The notes: generated by a model not told the origin, from the letters alone. A DNA stretch of 49,553 bases from Gracilariopsis chorda (GCA_003194525.1 NBIV01000388.1:1-49553), one strand, 5' to 3'; counted from the stretch's first letter, positions 31,641-42,256 are shown. Made by a program: numbers and translations.

Positions 31641-32686
31641 TGTGTGAACGTAGAAGGTTGCTTTGTTGGGGGTTCTTGTAGAGCAAAACCCGGAAGCGGG
31701 AAGTACCCTCAAGGTGTTCGAGACCTCGCTCCCTATGGGATGGTGTCTCAGTTGAGAGAGCCCTCTGCGGCACGGAAAGGATGGCTTGTAAGACCAACGT
31801 GGTTCTGGCTATACCTGCAGAAGTTCGGGGATGGCCCAGAAAAAGGGTAAACTCCAGGGACTGATGGTATACACATGAGTGTATAATGACACGATATCCT
31901 GTGAAGGAAAGCAAAAGGAAAAAGGGAAACCCCAAGAGAACCGGCGACGCGGCGTGCAACACGCGGCAACAGACCCGGCGACGGGGCGAAACAAAATAAA
32001 GAACGAATCCCAAACGGGAATGTGGTAAACACCACGACGAAGAACCCAGCACTGGGGCGGAATCCAAGACTGACAGTGGAACAAATAACCAATACCGAAC
32101 ACGGTGATACTGTAGCAGTAGTGACGCCTGAATGTTACCAAGGGAATGGTAGATGGAATCCACTCGTGGATACTCTCTGCGAGGAGTCGTAATCCCTACG
32201 AGGGCCTTTCTTACCAGAGCCTTACTCTGCAAAGAGTATATCTCGAAAGAGAACCAAGGTTACCATTTACTGGTGGTGCTGACGTCGAAGCCGTGATTAC
32301 CTAAGTAGGTTTGCACCACAATAGACTAAATAAATTAACTAATTTGGTGCACACCTCTTGAGGTCCGTACACGTGGAGTTCCCACTTTCTGGGCCACAAG
32401 TGGCGATAACCATAAAATTAAATATCCAAAATTGGAACCGAAATTACCACACGCGTACAGCGTACCATCTGTCACTATAATGCCACTATTAATACCTGTC
32501 CAGGTCCCTCAAGTACCACCTCATTGCTATCCCGCGAGGGATCAACTCATAAATGAGGTATCGAACCAATCCACCAGTGGATACTCATATGAATAGGAAC
32601 AACTCCCAACCGACGGGAAAGCGTTGCTCTACAGTTTATTTTGGGGTACAGAATGGGTAAATAATAGTATGGTTTTTCATTGATAT
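31641..32686. other. Hairpin-dense DNA without a gene
   Basis: Many short perfect hairpins follow one another: TCCC-tat-GGGA, TCTC-ag-TTGAGA region, ATACAC-atga-GTGTAT, GCGTG-caa-CACGC, TCCC-aaac-GGGA, CCCAG-ca-CTGGG, TCTC-gaaa-GAGA, AACC-aa-GGTT, ATCCC-gcga-GGGAT, CTCAT-aa-ATGAG and TCCAC-ca-GTGGA. This is the style of the adjacent chromovirus, so it is probably a fragment (untranslated end or solo LTR) of a relative. The long minus-strand frame 32232-31612 has no protein-like features and I do not call it. Confidence 0.55.
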
Positions 32687-33494
32687 TGAAGTGCAACGCC
32701 CTCAGGGAGGGATTCTTGGTACTTGATCGTTTTCCCGATATTATCGGTTGTGTAGTGTGTATATGAAATACGCCCCACTATGGTGGATATGGACACGTGG
32801 GACACGGTTTTGGATCAATTGGCGGTTGGCCACAGTAGTGGATGTTGCCACGGAATGTGGAGTATTTTAGTTAATTTTATTTATTATTTTCACACCCATT
32901 TCTGGGAAGCTAGTACTTAGTGCGACGGCGCACTGCCGTCGCATCAGTAAACCTTCCCCAACAAGGGACCCCAACCTGGGGAATTGGCTCTGAGCTTTAC
33001 CGCCTCCGCGTGTTCTCAACTCCTCCTTGGAGGGAAGCACCGTAGTGTACGGAAGTTCATCCCCCTTGCACATCTAAAGGAGACCCATCATTGGGAGTAC
33101 TAATTGTTCCAATCATATTGGTGTTTCGCCCTGTAGGGGGAGTCGTGTCCACCGGCATTGCCGTATCTGCTCGTCGCTCTCACGACCCACTTCGTCCTTC
33201 CTTTTTCCCCTTTTTAGGGTAGCACCTCCCGCTATCCGCGGCCCTCGTGTGCGCATCCGCTCACACACCCCCACTTACGTGGAAACATACCTCTACTGAG
33301 GATCACACCCCGCTCACGCGGATACCGATTCTTCGCCTTCACCTCCCTGCGCGAGTCGCGACAGGTGTCCCTGGTCTTACAAACCGGCTTCGCCGTGACA
33401 CCTCTGGGAGGGCTCTACCCAACTGGGTTCACCTCGTGAGAGGAAGATCCCGGACGTCTTTCGGTGTTTTTCCCCTTTGGGGCATTGCACCACA
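32687..33494 (+). repeat. 5' LTR of the chromovirus
   Basis: Begins TGAAGTGCAACG and ends CACCACA, 808 bp, the same length as the 3' copy. It has an 8-bp stem at 32932-32952 (GCGACGGC, GCCGTCGC). From 33208 to 33501 I counted eleven perfect hairpins with stems of 4-5 bp and loops of 3-5 nt. The last of them (ACCAC-aaa-GTGGT, 33489-33501) spans the LTR/internal junction. No strong TATA box was seen. Confidence 0.93.
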
Positions 33495-33497
33495 AAG

Positions 33498-33510
33498 TGG
33501 TCTCCCGACC
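33498..33510 (+). promoter_or_regulatory. Candidate primer-binding site
   Basis: TGGTCTCCCGACC begins three bases after the LTR, the usual place and with the usual TGG start (pairing with a tRNA CCA end). I could not name the tRNA. Confidence 0.4.
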
Positions 33511-33598
33511 TAGAATCGGTTTTTGTTTTCCCTCTTACGAGGTTTGTTTTCATTCACCGGAAGTCCGTGATCGTTTCCCGTCGTAACGGTATTTTCTC

Positions 33599-35773
33599 AT
33601 GTCGAGAAATCCCTCCGACGCGGAGCCAGTGGTTACGCGTATACGCTCCCGCGACAACGCGGACACTTCCGAAGTTCGGTTCGTACCCCGTATCCGTATA
33701 CGGACAAGTTCCAGCCGTGCTGGCGCCGCTTCATCGCGGAATGATACCCCCGACCGGGACCCCCGGAACCTCCTTTTGCCCTCGTTATCACCCCTGCAGG
33801 GGAATGCAGCATCGACTCCGGCTGTTGCCGCAGTGCCCCAGGCACCCTGGCCTGCTCCCGCTGTCGCGGCTTCAAGCCCCCGTGGAACGGGGGATAACAC
33901 CCCCCAGGGGACTTCCCTGGAATCCCAGGTCCGCGCTCTGTGGACCGCCCATGACACCCTTGTAGGGGAACTAAAATCCCTCCAAGAGGTGGTCTCGGCA
34001 ACCCCCGTAAAGGAGGTCGCCGAGGAACTCCGTATTTTACGGTCTGACGTCAACTCCGTGTTGGAGAGTTTGGGACAACCCGCCGCCTTCATCGAAGGAG
34101 TTGAAGCCCGATTTGATCGGATTGGTGCCCGCCTGGAGACGCTGGAGCAGTTCGTCCTCATGGACAAACCATCCCCGGGTGATCCGGTAAACGAGGCATC
34201 GCACAACGACCAGCTTGCTGTGAAGAAGAAACGCCGTCATCGACGGAAACACCACCGAAAATATTCGGACTCCGATTCTTCGACATCGTCGGAATCATCC
34301 CGAAACCATTCGGTTAGCTCGAGCTCCTCGGACTCCGACTCGGAGGAGGAGAAGCGAGGCTACTCCTCCCGCTCGAAGCGGTCATCGGCCACTGAAGGTG
34401 TGGTCCGAACCCGCCAGAAAGGGAGAAGACACCCCGGTCTCCGGGAATTGAAACCGACAAACCTGGATTACCGGAAGCTTTTATCATACCGGTACTACCG
34501 GCTCGAAGATTCGTCACTTGGACGTACGCCCCGTGGTACGGGAAAGGTGCGAGAATGCATTAAGCGAATGCAGCTCTCGCTCCGCAACCAGTATTTTACT
34601 GGAGAAGACCCAGTCCTAGTACTGGATTTCCTATCCCGCTTTGTAGCGGAAGCCGATATCCTCGGTATGAATGAGGGACAAGCCTATTTGGCTTTACCGT
34701 ATTTCTTACGGGGAGTGGCGGAGGACCAATACACCTCTGTCAGAGGATCTTCTCGCGCCTCCGAGGGAGGAGTTACTTGCTGGCCGGAGGCTGTGCAGTA
34801 TCTTCTGCGCTCCTACGCCACCAACACCGCTATTCAGCAGGCTATCCTCGCTTTGCGAGATACACGCCAGCGTGCTGGAGAGACCGAGACCGATTACTCG
34901 GTGCGCCTTAACAAGGCTTTCCACAGATGTGGTAACGTATACCCCGCTGGGGAGCGCGTTACCATGTTCATCGATGGTCTTGACCCGGCAATCCGGAGTT
35001 TAGTTACCCGTTATCGGGAGGACAGGCGGAGGATCACCTACCTCGAGCTGGTCCAACACGCTCGAGCGGAAGGGGATGCACTTCGTGCAAGAACTCCGAA
35101 CAATCGGTCTAAATCCGCCAAGGCGTTGTTGCTGGAAAGCGAAGCTTCCTCTCTCCCGCTCACCGCGGATGGGAATCCTGGACAGGGATTTGATACCGTG
35201 CATTTAGCGCAGGGGGATGGTGTGTCGATACCCACCAATGAGTTACCGTCAACGACGGAGATGACCCATGATACGGGAACAGAAGATCCCGTTCTATACG
35301 GTGGTAACAGTCGGGTTCAACCCCAACGACTCCCGTTTTCAAACGGTCAATCCCGTTATCAACGGCCTGGATGGACTGACACCCGCCCTGCGGTTCGCTT
35401 CTCCGATACTCGGAATAATAATCTGCGTGTCGCGGTGTTGGCTCTCATTTGCCACCTTTGTTATGCCCATGGCCATACCTCACCTCAGTGTATTTGTTCA
35501 CTGAAGGATATGGCCAAGGTGGTGGCAAATTATGAGGCCCTCACTCCAGAGGAGAAACGTTCCGTCCCGACGGCTTCCTACCTCCGTGCTAAAACGGACT
35601 TTTCCCATGCCCTACCACAGACCCCGCGTGCGCGGCAAGCTTCATACACCCCGATTCGGGAGATCACGCAACCATCCGTTGCAACCCCCGCTTATGCGGA
35701 TAGAAACCCCCGTCAACGGGATGAAGCACTCGTTGTCGAGGAAACCAACCCACCGCCGAAGGCTGAAAACTAA
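33599..35773 (+). CDS. gag: Chromovirus Gag, 724 residues, intact
   Basis: Opens at ATG 33599, about 105 bp after the LTR, and is uninterrupted. Residues 1-130 are Arg/Pro/Ser-rich; about 105-180 is helical (QVRALWTAHDTLVGELKSL, then ARFDRIGARLETLEQFVL). About 205-270 is a basic then Ser/Asp run (KKKRRHRRKHHRK, SDSDSEEEKRG). About 300-500 is the capsid-like region (LDFLSRFVAEADILG, ETETDYSVRLNKAFHRC, RVTMFIDGLDPAIRSLV). Near 625-640 a zinc knuckle CHLCYAHGHTSPQC has C-x2-C-x4-H-x4-C spacing. Role: packaging retrotransposon RNA into particles in the cytoplasm. It is longer than common gypsy Gag (about 300-500) because of the N-terminal extension and Ser/Asp linker. Pol begins in another frame about 180 bp later. 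Confidence 0.92.
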   Translation: MSRNPSDAEPVVTRIRSRDNADTSEVRFVPRIRIRTSSSRAGAASSRNDTPDRDPRNLLLPSLSPLQGNAASTPAVAAVPQAPWPAPAVAASSPRGTGDNTPQGTSLESQVRALWTAHDTLVGELKSLQEVVSATPVKEVAEELRILRSDVNSVLESLGQPAAFIEGVEARFDRIGARLETLEQFVLMDKPSPGDPVNEASHNDQLAVKKKRRHRRKHHRKYSDSDSSTSSESSRNHSVSSSSSDSDSEEEKRGYSSRSKRSSATEGVVRTRQKGRRHPGLRELKPTNLDYRKLLSYRYYRLEDSSLGRTPRGTGKVRECIKRMQLSLRNQYFTGEDPVLVLDFLSRFVAEADILGMNEGQAYLALPYFLRGVAEDQYTSVRGSSRASEGGVTCWPEAVQYLLRSYATNTAIQQAILALRDTRQRAGETETDYSVRLNKAFHRCGNVYPAGERVTMFIDGLDPAIRSLVTRYREDRRRITYLELVQHARAEGDALRARTPNNRSKSAKALLLESEASSLPLTADGNPGQGFDTVHLAQGDGVSIPTNELPSTTEMTHDTGTEDPVLYGGNSRVQPQRLPFSNGQSRYQRPGWTDTRPAVRFSDTRNNNLRVAVLALICHLCYAHGHTSPQCICSLKDMAKVVANYEALTPEEKRSVPTASYLRAKTDFSHALPQTPRARQASYTPIREITQPSVATPAYADRNPRQRDEALVVEETNPPPKAEN

Positions 35774-35954
35774 CTGAGGGAGTCTCCCCTTTGGGAGAGG
35801 CGTCCTCAAGAACGAGGCTGTTGGCGCCCGGGGCGTCCTCGCCTCGCTCCCCGGTGAAAGTCCTCTCGAGGAAAGACACCGCTGACGCGGACTCTGCGCA
35901 CCTCGGTGTGTTGCGTCGCCCGTGGATACGGAGTAAAATCCCCGGATTCCCGGT

Positions 35955-37142
35955 AGAGTCTTGGTCTTGGCCAAGCGCAATTATAAGGTCTATGCCGACC
36001 TTGGCCTTGACCCCCAGTTTATGGTGAGGTTTCTCACCGTCCTGGATACAGGTGCAGGCCCCAACTTTGTTGTGGAATCTTTGGTACCCCCGCTTGTGCG
36101 GTCGCGTATCCGCTCTGACGCGGTCCCCGACATTTCGGATGCGAACAACAATCCGTTACAAACGGTGGGCACAGTGGACCTCGTCGTAAGACTTGGTACC
36201 TCTGTGGTGAAGTTGGACTTCATCGTTTGCCGTTCATTGGCAGCACCAGTCATACTGGGATGTGATTACTGCGACAGATTTGTCGACGCAATCAGACCCC
36301 GCCTCAGGCGTGTAGAACTTGACGACGGATCGTCGGTTCCGATCGTTCGCCGCCCGCTAAAGCGGTCCTCTCGGAAACAAGTTCCGCTCCCTGCTGCGCA
36401 GCAACCACCGCCCGCGTCCCGCGAGTCCACCAAACTCCGCGTCGCTGCCTCGGTTTCTATACCGGCTCAGTCCCAAGTCTTGGTGCAGGTAAATTCCCGT
36501 CAACACGGTCTTAGGGTTATAAAACCCCTCGCCTCGTTGTACGAGAAATCCCAGCTGGCGCTGGCTAATGGAATTGTCTCCATTTCCCCGGATGTCCCTT
36601 TCCGGATATTGGTTGCCAACCTTGGCAAACACCCCCAGTATCTGGTCAAACACCAAGTAATTGGGAGTGTAACCCCCCATTCTATGGGAATGCTGCCAAC
36701 GAAGATGACAGCCGCCGATGTACTCGGAGTTACCACCTCTTCTGAGGAGTTCGCCCCGCCGTCCGAAGACGTCAAGTCTAAGGAGGGGGAGGAAACCGCT
36801 ACTTCAGCGTCGAAGATACCGAGTAACGCGGAATTGGAATTGCGAACCACACCTGTTCCACAGGACAATGCTCCATCGAGCAACGACCGGATTGATCCGG
36901 AAAAAGCACTTGAAGCGCTGGACTTCAGCCACGTGCCAGAGTCGCACCGCGACAAACTCCGTACTATGTTACGGGAATTCACCACAATGTGGGATGGTTC
37001 GCTTGGCGAGATTAATGCAACGGAACACCGGATCGATTTAATCCCCGGTGCGCGACCGGTTGCACAACCCCCTTACAGGGCAGGCCGAAAGCTCGGGAAG
37101 AGGAGCAGTCCCAAGTGGACAAGATGCTCCGCGCAGGTGTGA
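35955..37142 (+). pseudogene. pol: Chromovirus protease and start of Pol
   Basis: The frame open at 35961 carries VLDTGAGPNFVVE (active-site DTGA, near 36043-36080) and AAPVILGCDYCDRFV (the ILG flap/strand typical of retropepsins, near 36240-36290). A Pro/Ser linker and an acidic segment follow. Family-like text upstream (VKVLSRKDTADADSA) is in another frame, so an indel lies near 35955. At the far end, PPYRAG leads into a stop at 37142, while the RT frame continues one base over; the break is consistent with loss of one G near 37083. Role: cleavage of Gag-Pol. Confidence 0.8.
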
Positions 37143-37796
37143 TTGAGCCCGCTCAATCACCCTGGGCATCCCCAGTTGTACTGGCTTTAAAGGCCGACGG
37201 AACCTGGAGGTTCTGTGTCGACTACCGCCTGCTCAATGCCGTGACTGTTAGGGACACGTACCCCATCCCTCGTATGGACGAGTGCATTGACTCCCTTGGA
37301 GACGCCACCGTGTTCACAGCCCTTGATGCCAATTGGGGATATTGGCAAGTACCTGTCAGACAGGAGGATGGCGACAAAACCGCATTCACCTGCCATGCAG
37401 GAACGTACCGCTTCAAGCGGATGCCATTTGGGTTAACCAACGCCCCCGCCACCTTTCAGCGTGCAATAGATATTCTACTCAACCGCTTTAAGTGGCGGAG
37501 TTGTCTGGTCTACCTTGATGATATTATCATCTTCTCCAACTCGTTGGACGACCATCTCACTCACGTCCGAGACGTGCTCACCGTACTCCGCGATGCGGGA
37601 ATTACCTTCAAGTTGAGGAAATGCGAGTTTTTCACAGATACTGTGAAGTATCTGGGTCATATTATCCGTCCTGGACGGTTAGCGATCGAGAAAGCTCGAG
37701 TCAAATCCCTCGTTGAGGCGAAAGAACCCCGTACTCAAACGGAACTGCGCTCCTTTCTGCGGCTGGTCAACGTCTATCGACGGTTTATCCCGAACG
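37084..37796 (+). pseudogene. pol: Chromovirus reverse transcriptase
   Basis: Clear RT: VDKMLRAGVIEPAQSPWASP, FCVDYRLLNAVTV, FTALDANWGYWQVPV (first catalytic Asp), FKRMPFGLTNAPATFQ and CLVYLDDIIIFS with the YLDD catalytic pair at 37511-37522, then KYLGHII. All expected residues are present. The frame leaves register near 37797 within a run of T, where one extra base would explain the change; beyond it the same frame continues as nonsense to 37891. Role: copying element RNA into DNA in particles. Confidence 0.9.
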
Positions 37797-39031
37797 TTTT
37801 CGGATACTGCAGCGCCCCTGAACGCGTTGTTGGGAAAGGGGAACCCCCCAAAACTGGGAACATTTACGCCCGAGCAATCGGAAGCTTTTAACTCCTTAAA
37901 GGAGGCTGTCACATCAGCACCAATCCTACATCTCCCAAAACTTGGGTTGCCATACTCCATAGATACGGACTCGAGCGACTACCAAGTCGGGTGTGCTCTT
38001 TTTCAAACCACCCCCGAGGGGGAACGACATCCAATTGGTTATTGGTCACGTTCGCGCAATGTTCATGAGCGGAACTACTCCGTATCGGAGAAAGAGTGCC
38101 TCGCCGTCGTATGGGCGATGACCACTCTGCGCCCCTACCTTATGGGAATTCACTTCACCGTGTACACGGATCATTCCTCATTGAGGTGGTTGATGAATAT
38201 CTCCGACCCGTCGGGACGCCTCATGCGCTGGAGACTCCGCCTCGCGGAATATGACTTTCAATTCATTTATAAAAAGGGTGCGCAGAACACCCAGGCCGAC
38301 GCTTTATCGCGGTTACCCACAAGTGGGGAAGCACTCCCAACGGAGGATGATGAAGTCCCATGCTTCATGGCTATGGACCCGGATGATCCGGAACATGCCG
38401 TCGAGGCTAGGCCAGAAACCTGGGACGAGGATGCTGATTTTGACGAACTACTCGCATCGCGAGATAAATCTGAGAACCCGTTACCGGGAAACTTTGTACC
38501 GGTATCACCGGAAGAAATGATCCGAGAACAATTCGGCGACCCATTCTGTACGAGAATTCGTGCCCGTATCAACGGTGGTGAAGATCTCCCTTTCGGGGTA
38601 AACGACAAAGGCTACCTCGTAAGAAAGGTCGAAGCCCGCCCACAGATTGTGGTACCACATTCCCTGCAATCGCGGGTGTTACATCTATCACACTACGCCC
38701 CCATTGGAGGTCACCCAGGTGGGAGGAAACTCTACCTAACCCTGCGAAGGGATTTCTATTGGCCCGCAATGGCGGTGGAGTGCTACGCAACTGTGCGGTT
38801 TTGTAGCGAATGCGCGAAGAATCGCGTCAAACTCCGCAAAAATGCGAAGAAGATGAAACTATTCCCCGCAAGGGCGCCGCTCGAGTTTATTACGATCGAT
38901 ATTCTCGGACCATTACTCACCACGAAACGTGGAAACAAGTTTCTACTTGTCATTACCGACCGCTTTTCTAAGCTGGTACGGACTGTCCCTCTTCGGAGGA
39001 TAACCGCTCTCACGGTGGCCAGGCTCTGGTG
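37797..39031 (+). pseudogene. pol: Chromovirus RNase H and integrase N-terminal half
   Basis: RNase H: YSIDTDSSDYQVGCALF, NYSVSEKECLAVVWAM, FTVYTDHSSLRWL and NTQADALSRL give the four acidic residues (37950-38320). After an acidic spacer the integrase zinc-binding module has HLSHYAPIGGHPGGRKLY and FCSECAKN (H, H, C, C), then FITIDILGPL with the first catalytic Asp and FLLVITDRFSKLVRTV. A frameshift near 39022, in a GGG run, ends the frame at 39032. Role: removal of template RNA and insertion of the DNA copy. Confidence 0.9.
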
Positions 39032-39340
39032 ACGCACTGGATTTTTGTCTACGGTCCCCCTGTAGAGGTGCTCTCTGACAACGGGAAGCAGTTCGTGAGC
39101 AAAGTTCTTCCAGGATGTTTGTCGCATCCTGGATGTCAAGAACTTGTTCACGACTACCTACCACCCCCAGTGTAATGGGCAAGTTGAACGGTTTAACCGG
39201 ACGTTACTCGCGGCGTTACGTTCCTACGTCGCTGATCACCCAACGAATTGGGATCTCTACGCTGATGCGGTAACCTACGCGTACAATACGCAGGTACACC
39301 GGACTACCGGAGTTTCGCCATTCGAAGTTAGTTCTATCTA
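39032..39340 (+). pseudogene. pol: Chromovirus integrase catalytic core, second half
   Basis: Reading in shifted frames shows HWIFVYGPPVEVLSDNGKQF (second catalytic Asp in SDNG, near 39045-39095), a one-base insertion near 39105, then the intact frame TTTYHPQCNGQVERFNRTLL with the catalytic Glu (near 39152-39200) and YNTQVHRTTGVSPFEV. A two-base insertion near 39330 ends it. All three catalytic residues survive, so the breaks are only in frame. Confidence 0.85.
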
Positions 39341-39354
39341 GAACACCCCCGCCT

Positions 39355-40980
39355 GTGGCGCTGGAACCCCAAGCTACCTTGGACAATTTCCCATCTGTGG
39401 GTATCTACCGGCAGAAATGGAAGCAATGGCTTTCCAAGCTGGTCCCCGCTGCGCGGAAGTCTATGGCACGGGCCCAAGCCGCTTACAAGCGGGATTTTGA
39501 CGCTCGCGTGCGAGGAAAACCGTCCCCGATTCGGGCAAATAACTACGTCTTCATCAGGAAGGAATACTACAACCCGGAACGGGAGAAGCGTCACAAACTC
39601 TCGCCTGTGGCGGATGGACCCTTCAAGGTCATCTCTGTTAACACCGACACTGTCGTGGTAGAGATGGGGGACACGCACGAACGGATTTCCCGAGATCGTG
39701 TTGTCCTTGCCCCTCCTCCCTCGTCAGAGGTAGTCCTGGATCCAGGCAACCCCGTTTTTACGGACTCTGCAACACCGGAACAATCCGGGAGTACTAGACC
39801 TACGGTACTACCACACCCCAGCCGGGGACTCTCAGACCTACCGACTCTGTCGGACTCACCGGCTCAGCCGGGTAATTCGGGCCCCTCAGCGCCCGCCCCT
39901 ACCACGTCTGCCCCACTGGCGCGCATCTATACCCGCCAGGCGGGGAATGTTATCCCTTATCCCGCCGCTCCGTCTAAGGAGGGGGAGGAGAACACTCGTT
40001 TTCGAGGAACGATATCACCGTCGCAACGGGAAACACACCGTAACATACGGAACACTGACCGTGGAGCACGGAGTATGTCACGCGACACTAATCCCCCGTT
40101 CCCGGGCAGTGCTGTGCAACAGGAACCAGACGCGCAGGCCCCGCAAAAGCGGCAAATACACCGTTTGTCACGGGAAAACGAGAAGCCTCACTCCAATACC
40201 GCAGCAGCGGAAAGGCAATCGCCCGATGCCTCGAAGCCGCCGTTGGCGGAAGTCCCCGCGGAAGCGGTTCAATCAGGTCGATCAGACCCGCGCCCTGCGG
40301 AGAAGGGGCGCCCAGATACGCCGGCCTCACAGGGGAATACCCACACCCCTCTTGGGGAAAAAGGCGGCCAAGCTGCAGTCGAAGCTTTAAGCCCTGGCTC
40401 GCAAGCACCGGAAACGCCTCCCGTCGTTGACGGAATCAAAGCCCCCGCTACGGGGAATAATTTGCGCCAACCCCCGCATCGCTGCGGCGAAGAACCGAGG
40501 AACTCGGGAATAACGCGCGCCATCGCACGCTCGAAACCGGTCGTACCGGACGCTGCTCCTCCTCACGGAGATGGTGCACTGCGCTCAGCGGCAATTCCCC
40601 TGAAAAGGGTGTCATCGGCACCTGCCCAGAACCCCCCAAAGGGGAATTTTGACCAAAATACCGGTGTACCGGAGTTAGCCCCAGGCAACCCGTCAGTAGC
40701 CGGGGACACCACGGCGTCGCCGGAACGTATGGTGCAGAGCGCTCGTGCGCCTGGCAGGGAGGCGGTTTGCCACCCAATCACCGTGTCGCACGGGACCCCC
40801 CAGGGGATTGTGGAAATGCCGATCCCGCAGGAGCGGTCATCTTCCCGCAAACTCGCGGTTCGTGAGCTCAACCGCGAAGGCGGAGCCCAAGTCCCCCGCC
40901 GACTGGCGGTTCGCCCGGCCTACCGTGAAGACGGGAACAACGACACCCCAATGGGAATGACTTGCCGGGGAAAACCGTGA
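39355..40980 (+). CDS. pol: Integrase C-terminal module and long linker
   Basis: The first ~120 residues finish the integrase: LVPAARKSMARAQAAYKRDFD, NNYVFIRKEYY and SPVADGPFKVISVNTDTVV, the GPF/Y module that binds DNA. The remaining ~400 residues are low-complexity Pro/Ser/Gly/Arg/Asn text without a domain (for example SRENEKPHSNTAAAERQSP). Its wording is shaped by many small DNA hairpins of the type CCCC-aaa-GGGG. Such a long linker between GPF/Y and chromodomain is unusual. The frame ends in TGA at 40978; the chromodomain lies one frame over, so another indel is present near 40960. Confidence 0.75.
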   Translation: MALEPQATLDNFPSVGIYRQKWKQWLSKLVPAARKSMARAQAAYKRDFDARVRGKPSPIRANNYVFIRKEYYNPEREKRHKLSPVADGPFKVISVNTDTVVVEMGDTHERISRDRVVLAPPPSSEVVLDPGNPVFTDSATPEQSGSTRPTVLPHPSRGLSDLPTLSDSPAQPGNSGPSAPAPTTSAPLARIYTRQAGNVIPYPAAPSKEGEENTRFRGTISPSQRETHRNIRNTDRGARSMSRDTNPPFPGSAVQQEPDAQAPQKRQIHRLSRENEKPHSNTAAAERQSPDASKPPLAEVPAEAVQSGRSDPRPAEKGRPDTPASQGNTHTPLGEKGGQAAVEALSPGSQAPETPPVVDGIKAPATGNNLRQPPHRCGEEPRNSGITRAIARSKPVVPDAAPPHGDGALRSAAIPLKRVSSAPAQNPPKGNFDQNTGVPELAPGNPSVAGDTTASPERMVQSARAPGREAVCHPITVSHGTPQGIVEMPIPQERSSSRKLAVRELNREGGAQVPRRLAVRPAYREDGNNDTPMGMTCRGKP

Positions 40981-41357
40981 CACCACACACCCTCTTGAGG
41001 GATATTTTCCCGCATGAGCAGCGGCCACTAGGACAGCGCACGGCAACGTCGGAGTTATCGCCGAACACCCTGCTAAGGGACATTATACCGCACAGCGGGC
41101 AGCCCTCGCAAGGGAGTACAACCACCACCCGGCACGGCCGGCAGGTCTACGAACGAGAGTTCGTAGTAGACCGACTTGTCGGACACACCTGGAACCAGGA
41201 TGGTATTCTACAATACCGCGTCCGCTGGTACGGGTACGACCCCAGTGGGGATACGTGGGAGCCAATTGAACACCTCCCGCGGTCGCAGGTTCTGCGATAC
41301 CACCGTCAAACGGGAACTGCAGCCCCAGCCACGCTGGTTAATGCCCAAGTTGGGTAA
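40962..41357 (+). CDS. pol: Chromodomain at the Pol C-terminus
   Basis: YEREFVVDRLVGHTWNQDG, then LQYRVRWYGYDPSGDTWEP and IEHLPRSQVLRYHRQ form a complete chromodomain (about 41150-41310) with the aromatic residues at the expected places (F/Y of EREF, W and Y of RWYGY, W of DTWEP). In chromoviruses this domain directs the integrase to chromatin, often by binding methylated histone H3. It ends in a stop at 41357. Repeats of TLLRDI precede it twice (PHTLLRDIFPHE and PNTLLRDIIPHS). Confidence 0.9.
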   Translation: MPGKTVTPHTLLRDIFPHEQRPLGQRTATSELSPNTLLRDIIPHSGQPSQGSTTTTRHGRQVYEREFVVDRLVGHTWNQDGILQYRVRWYGYDPSGDTWEPIEHLPRSQVLRYHRQTGTAAPATLVNAQVG

Positions 41358-41547
41358 CGTTGCCGCGCGAGCGGAGAGCGAAAGGAAAGGATAACAAGGC
41401 AAAGTCCGTCGAAGACGGGGAACTCAACCGAGAAGCACCGTTCTAAACGGGAAGGTTTATTCAGGGAGCAGCTAGCTCCCCACAATACTACACTACACTA
41501 ACTGGCATAGCCAGGGAAAGAAGAACCAGGAAACTGGACCAGAGGTT

Positions 41548-42256
41548 TCACTCACCCCCATCGTGCGGGGCGTAACCACCAGCGAGGCGGTAGGCCAACG
41601 CGTCCGCCATGGTGGTGACATCCCCCGATACCTCGGCAGCGCTAAGACCGGCACCCCGGAGGAAACGTGCGATGATTTCGTTTTTCATTCGCCGTCACCC
41701 CGCTGGGGATAGAAGGTCCGGCACTTGCCGCCGAAGGGTCAGCAGCCGGCTCGGCCGGAGATGCCCCCTCTGGGAAAGCTTCCGCGCTAGCGCCGGTTTC
41801 CTCTACGTCCATCTCCCCGGGTTCTTCCGGTTCGTTATCGACCATTGGGTCATCCCCGCCGTATGCGCGGTAGTAGTCGTCGGAATCGACGTACCCCACC
41901 AGGTGGTCTTCCGGCACATGCCGGGGCGTATCGCGAAGCTCGCGCGCCTCCTCGGAGGATCCCACCGAAGGTGGTAATGCGAAGGGATGGTCGGCTTCAG
42001 CAGCCGTATTTCCCGGTTGTACCGGAGGTTGATCGCCCTGAGGCAGGGGAACCGACCGGAAACCTGGTGGTATATCGCCAGAGAGACCTCGGAGGTTGGC
42101 TGTGGTGGTGGATGTTGTTTGTCGGAGTGCGCTCGGTGACGAGGAAGCGCGAAGGCGAGGCGAGGAAATGACAGCTGCAGTAGCAGGAGGTATTGACTCT
42201 GGTGCAGAGGGATTTACCAGAGAACCGGAGACGGCGCACGCGCTTTTATCACCCAT
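41548..42256 (-). CDS. Antisense gene between pol and the 3' LTR
   Basis: The ATG at 42256 opens 204 residues on the minus strand: an Ala/Ser/Thr-rich start, a Pro/Gln middle, then acidic text (VGYVDSDDYYRAYGGDDP, EPEEPGEMDVEETG). The frame ends at 41642, but near 41690 the coding signal moves one frame over to NEIIARFLRGAGLSAAEV and TMADALAYRLAGGYAPHDGG, ending in TGA at 41548-41550. One indel would give a protein of about 240 residues. No family is recognised. Antisense frames before the 3' LTR are known in some plant retrotransposons, where they act as accessory genes of unknown role. The promoter would have to lie in or near the 3' LTR. The sense strand here has no gene. Confidence 0.6.

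Noticed and set aside
31612..32232. 206-codon minus-strand frame, hydrophobic
   Set aside because: Falls in hairpin-dense DNA; no motif, and palindromic DNA keeps several frames open.
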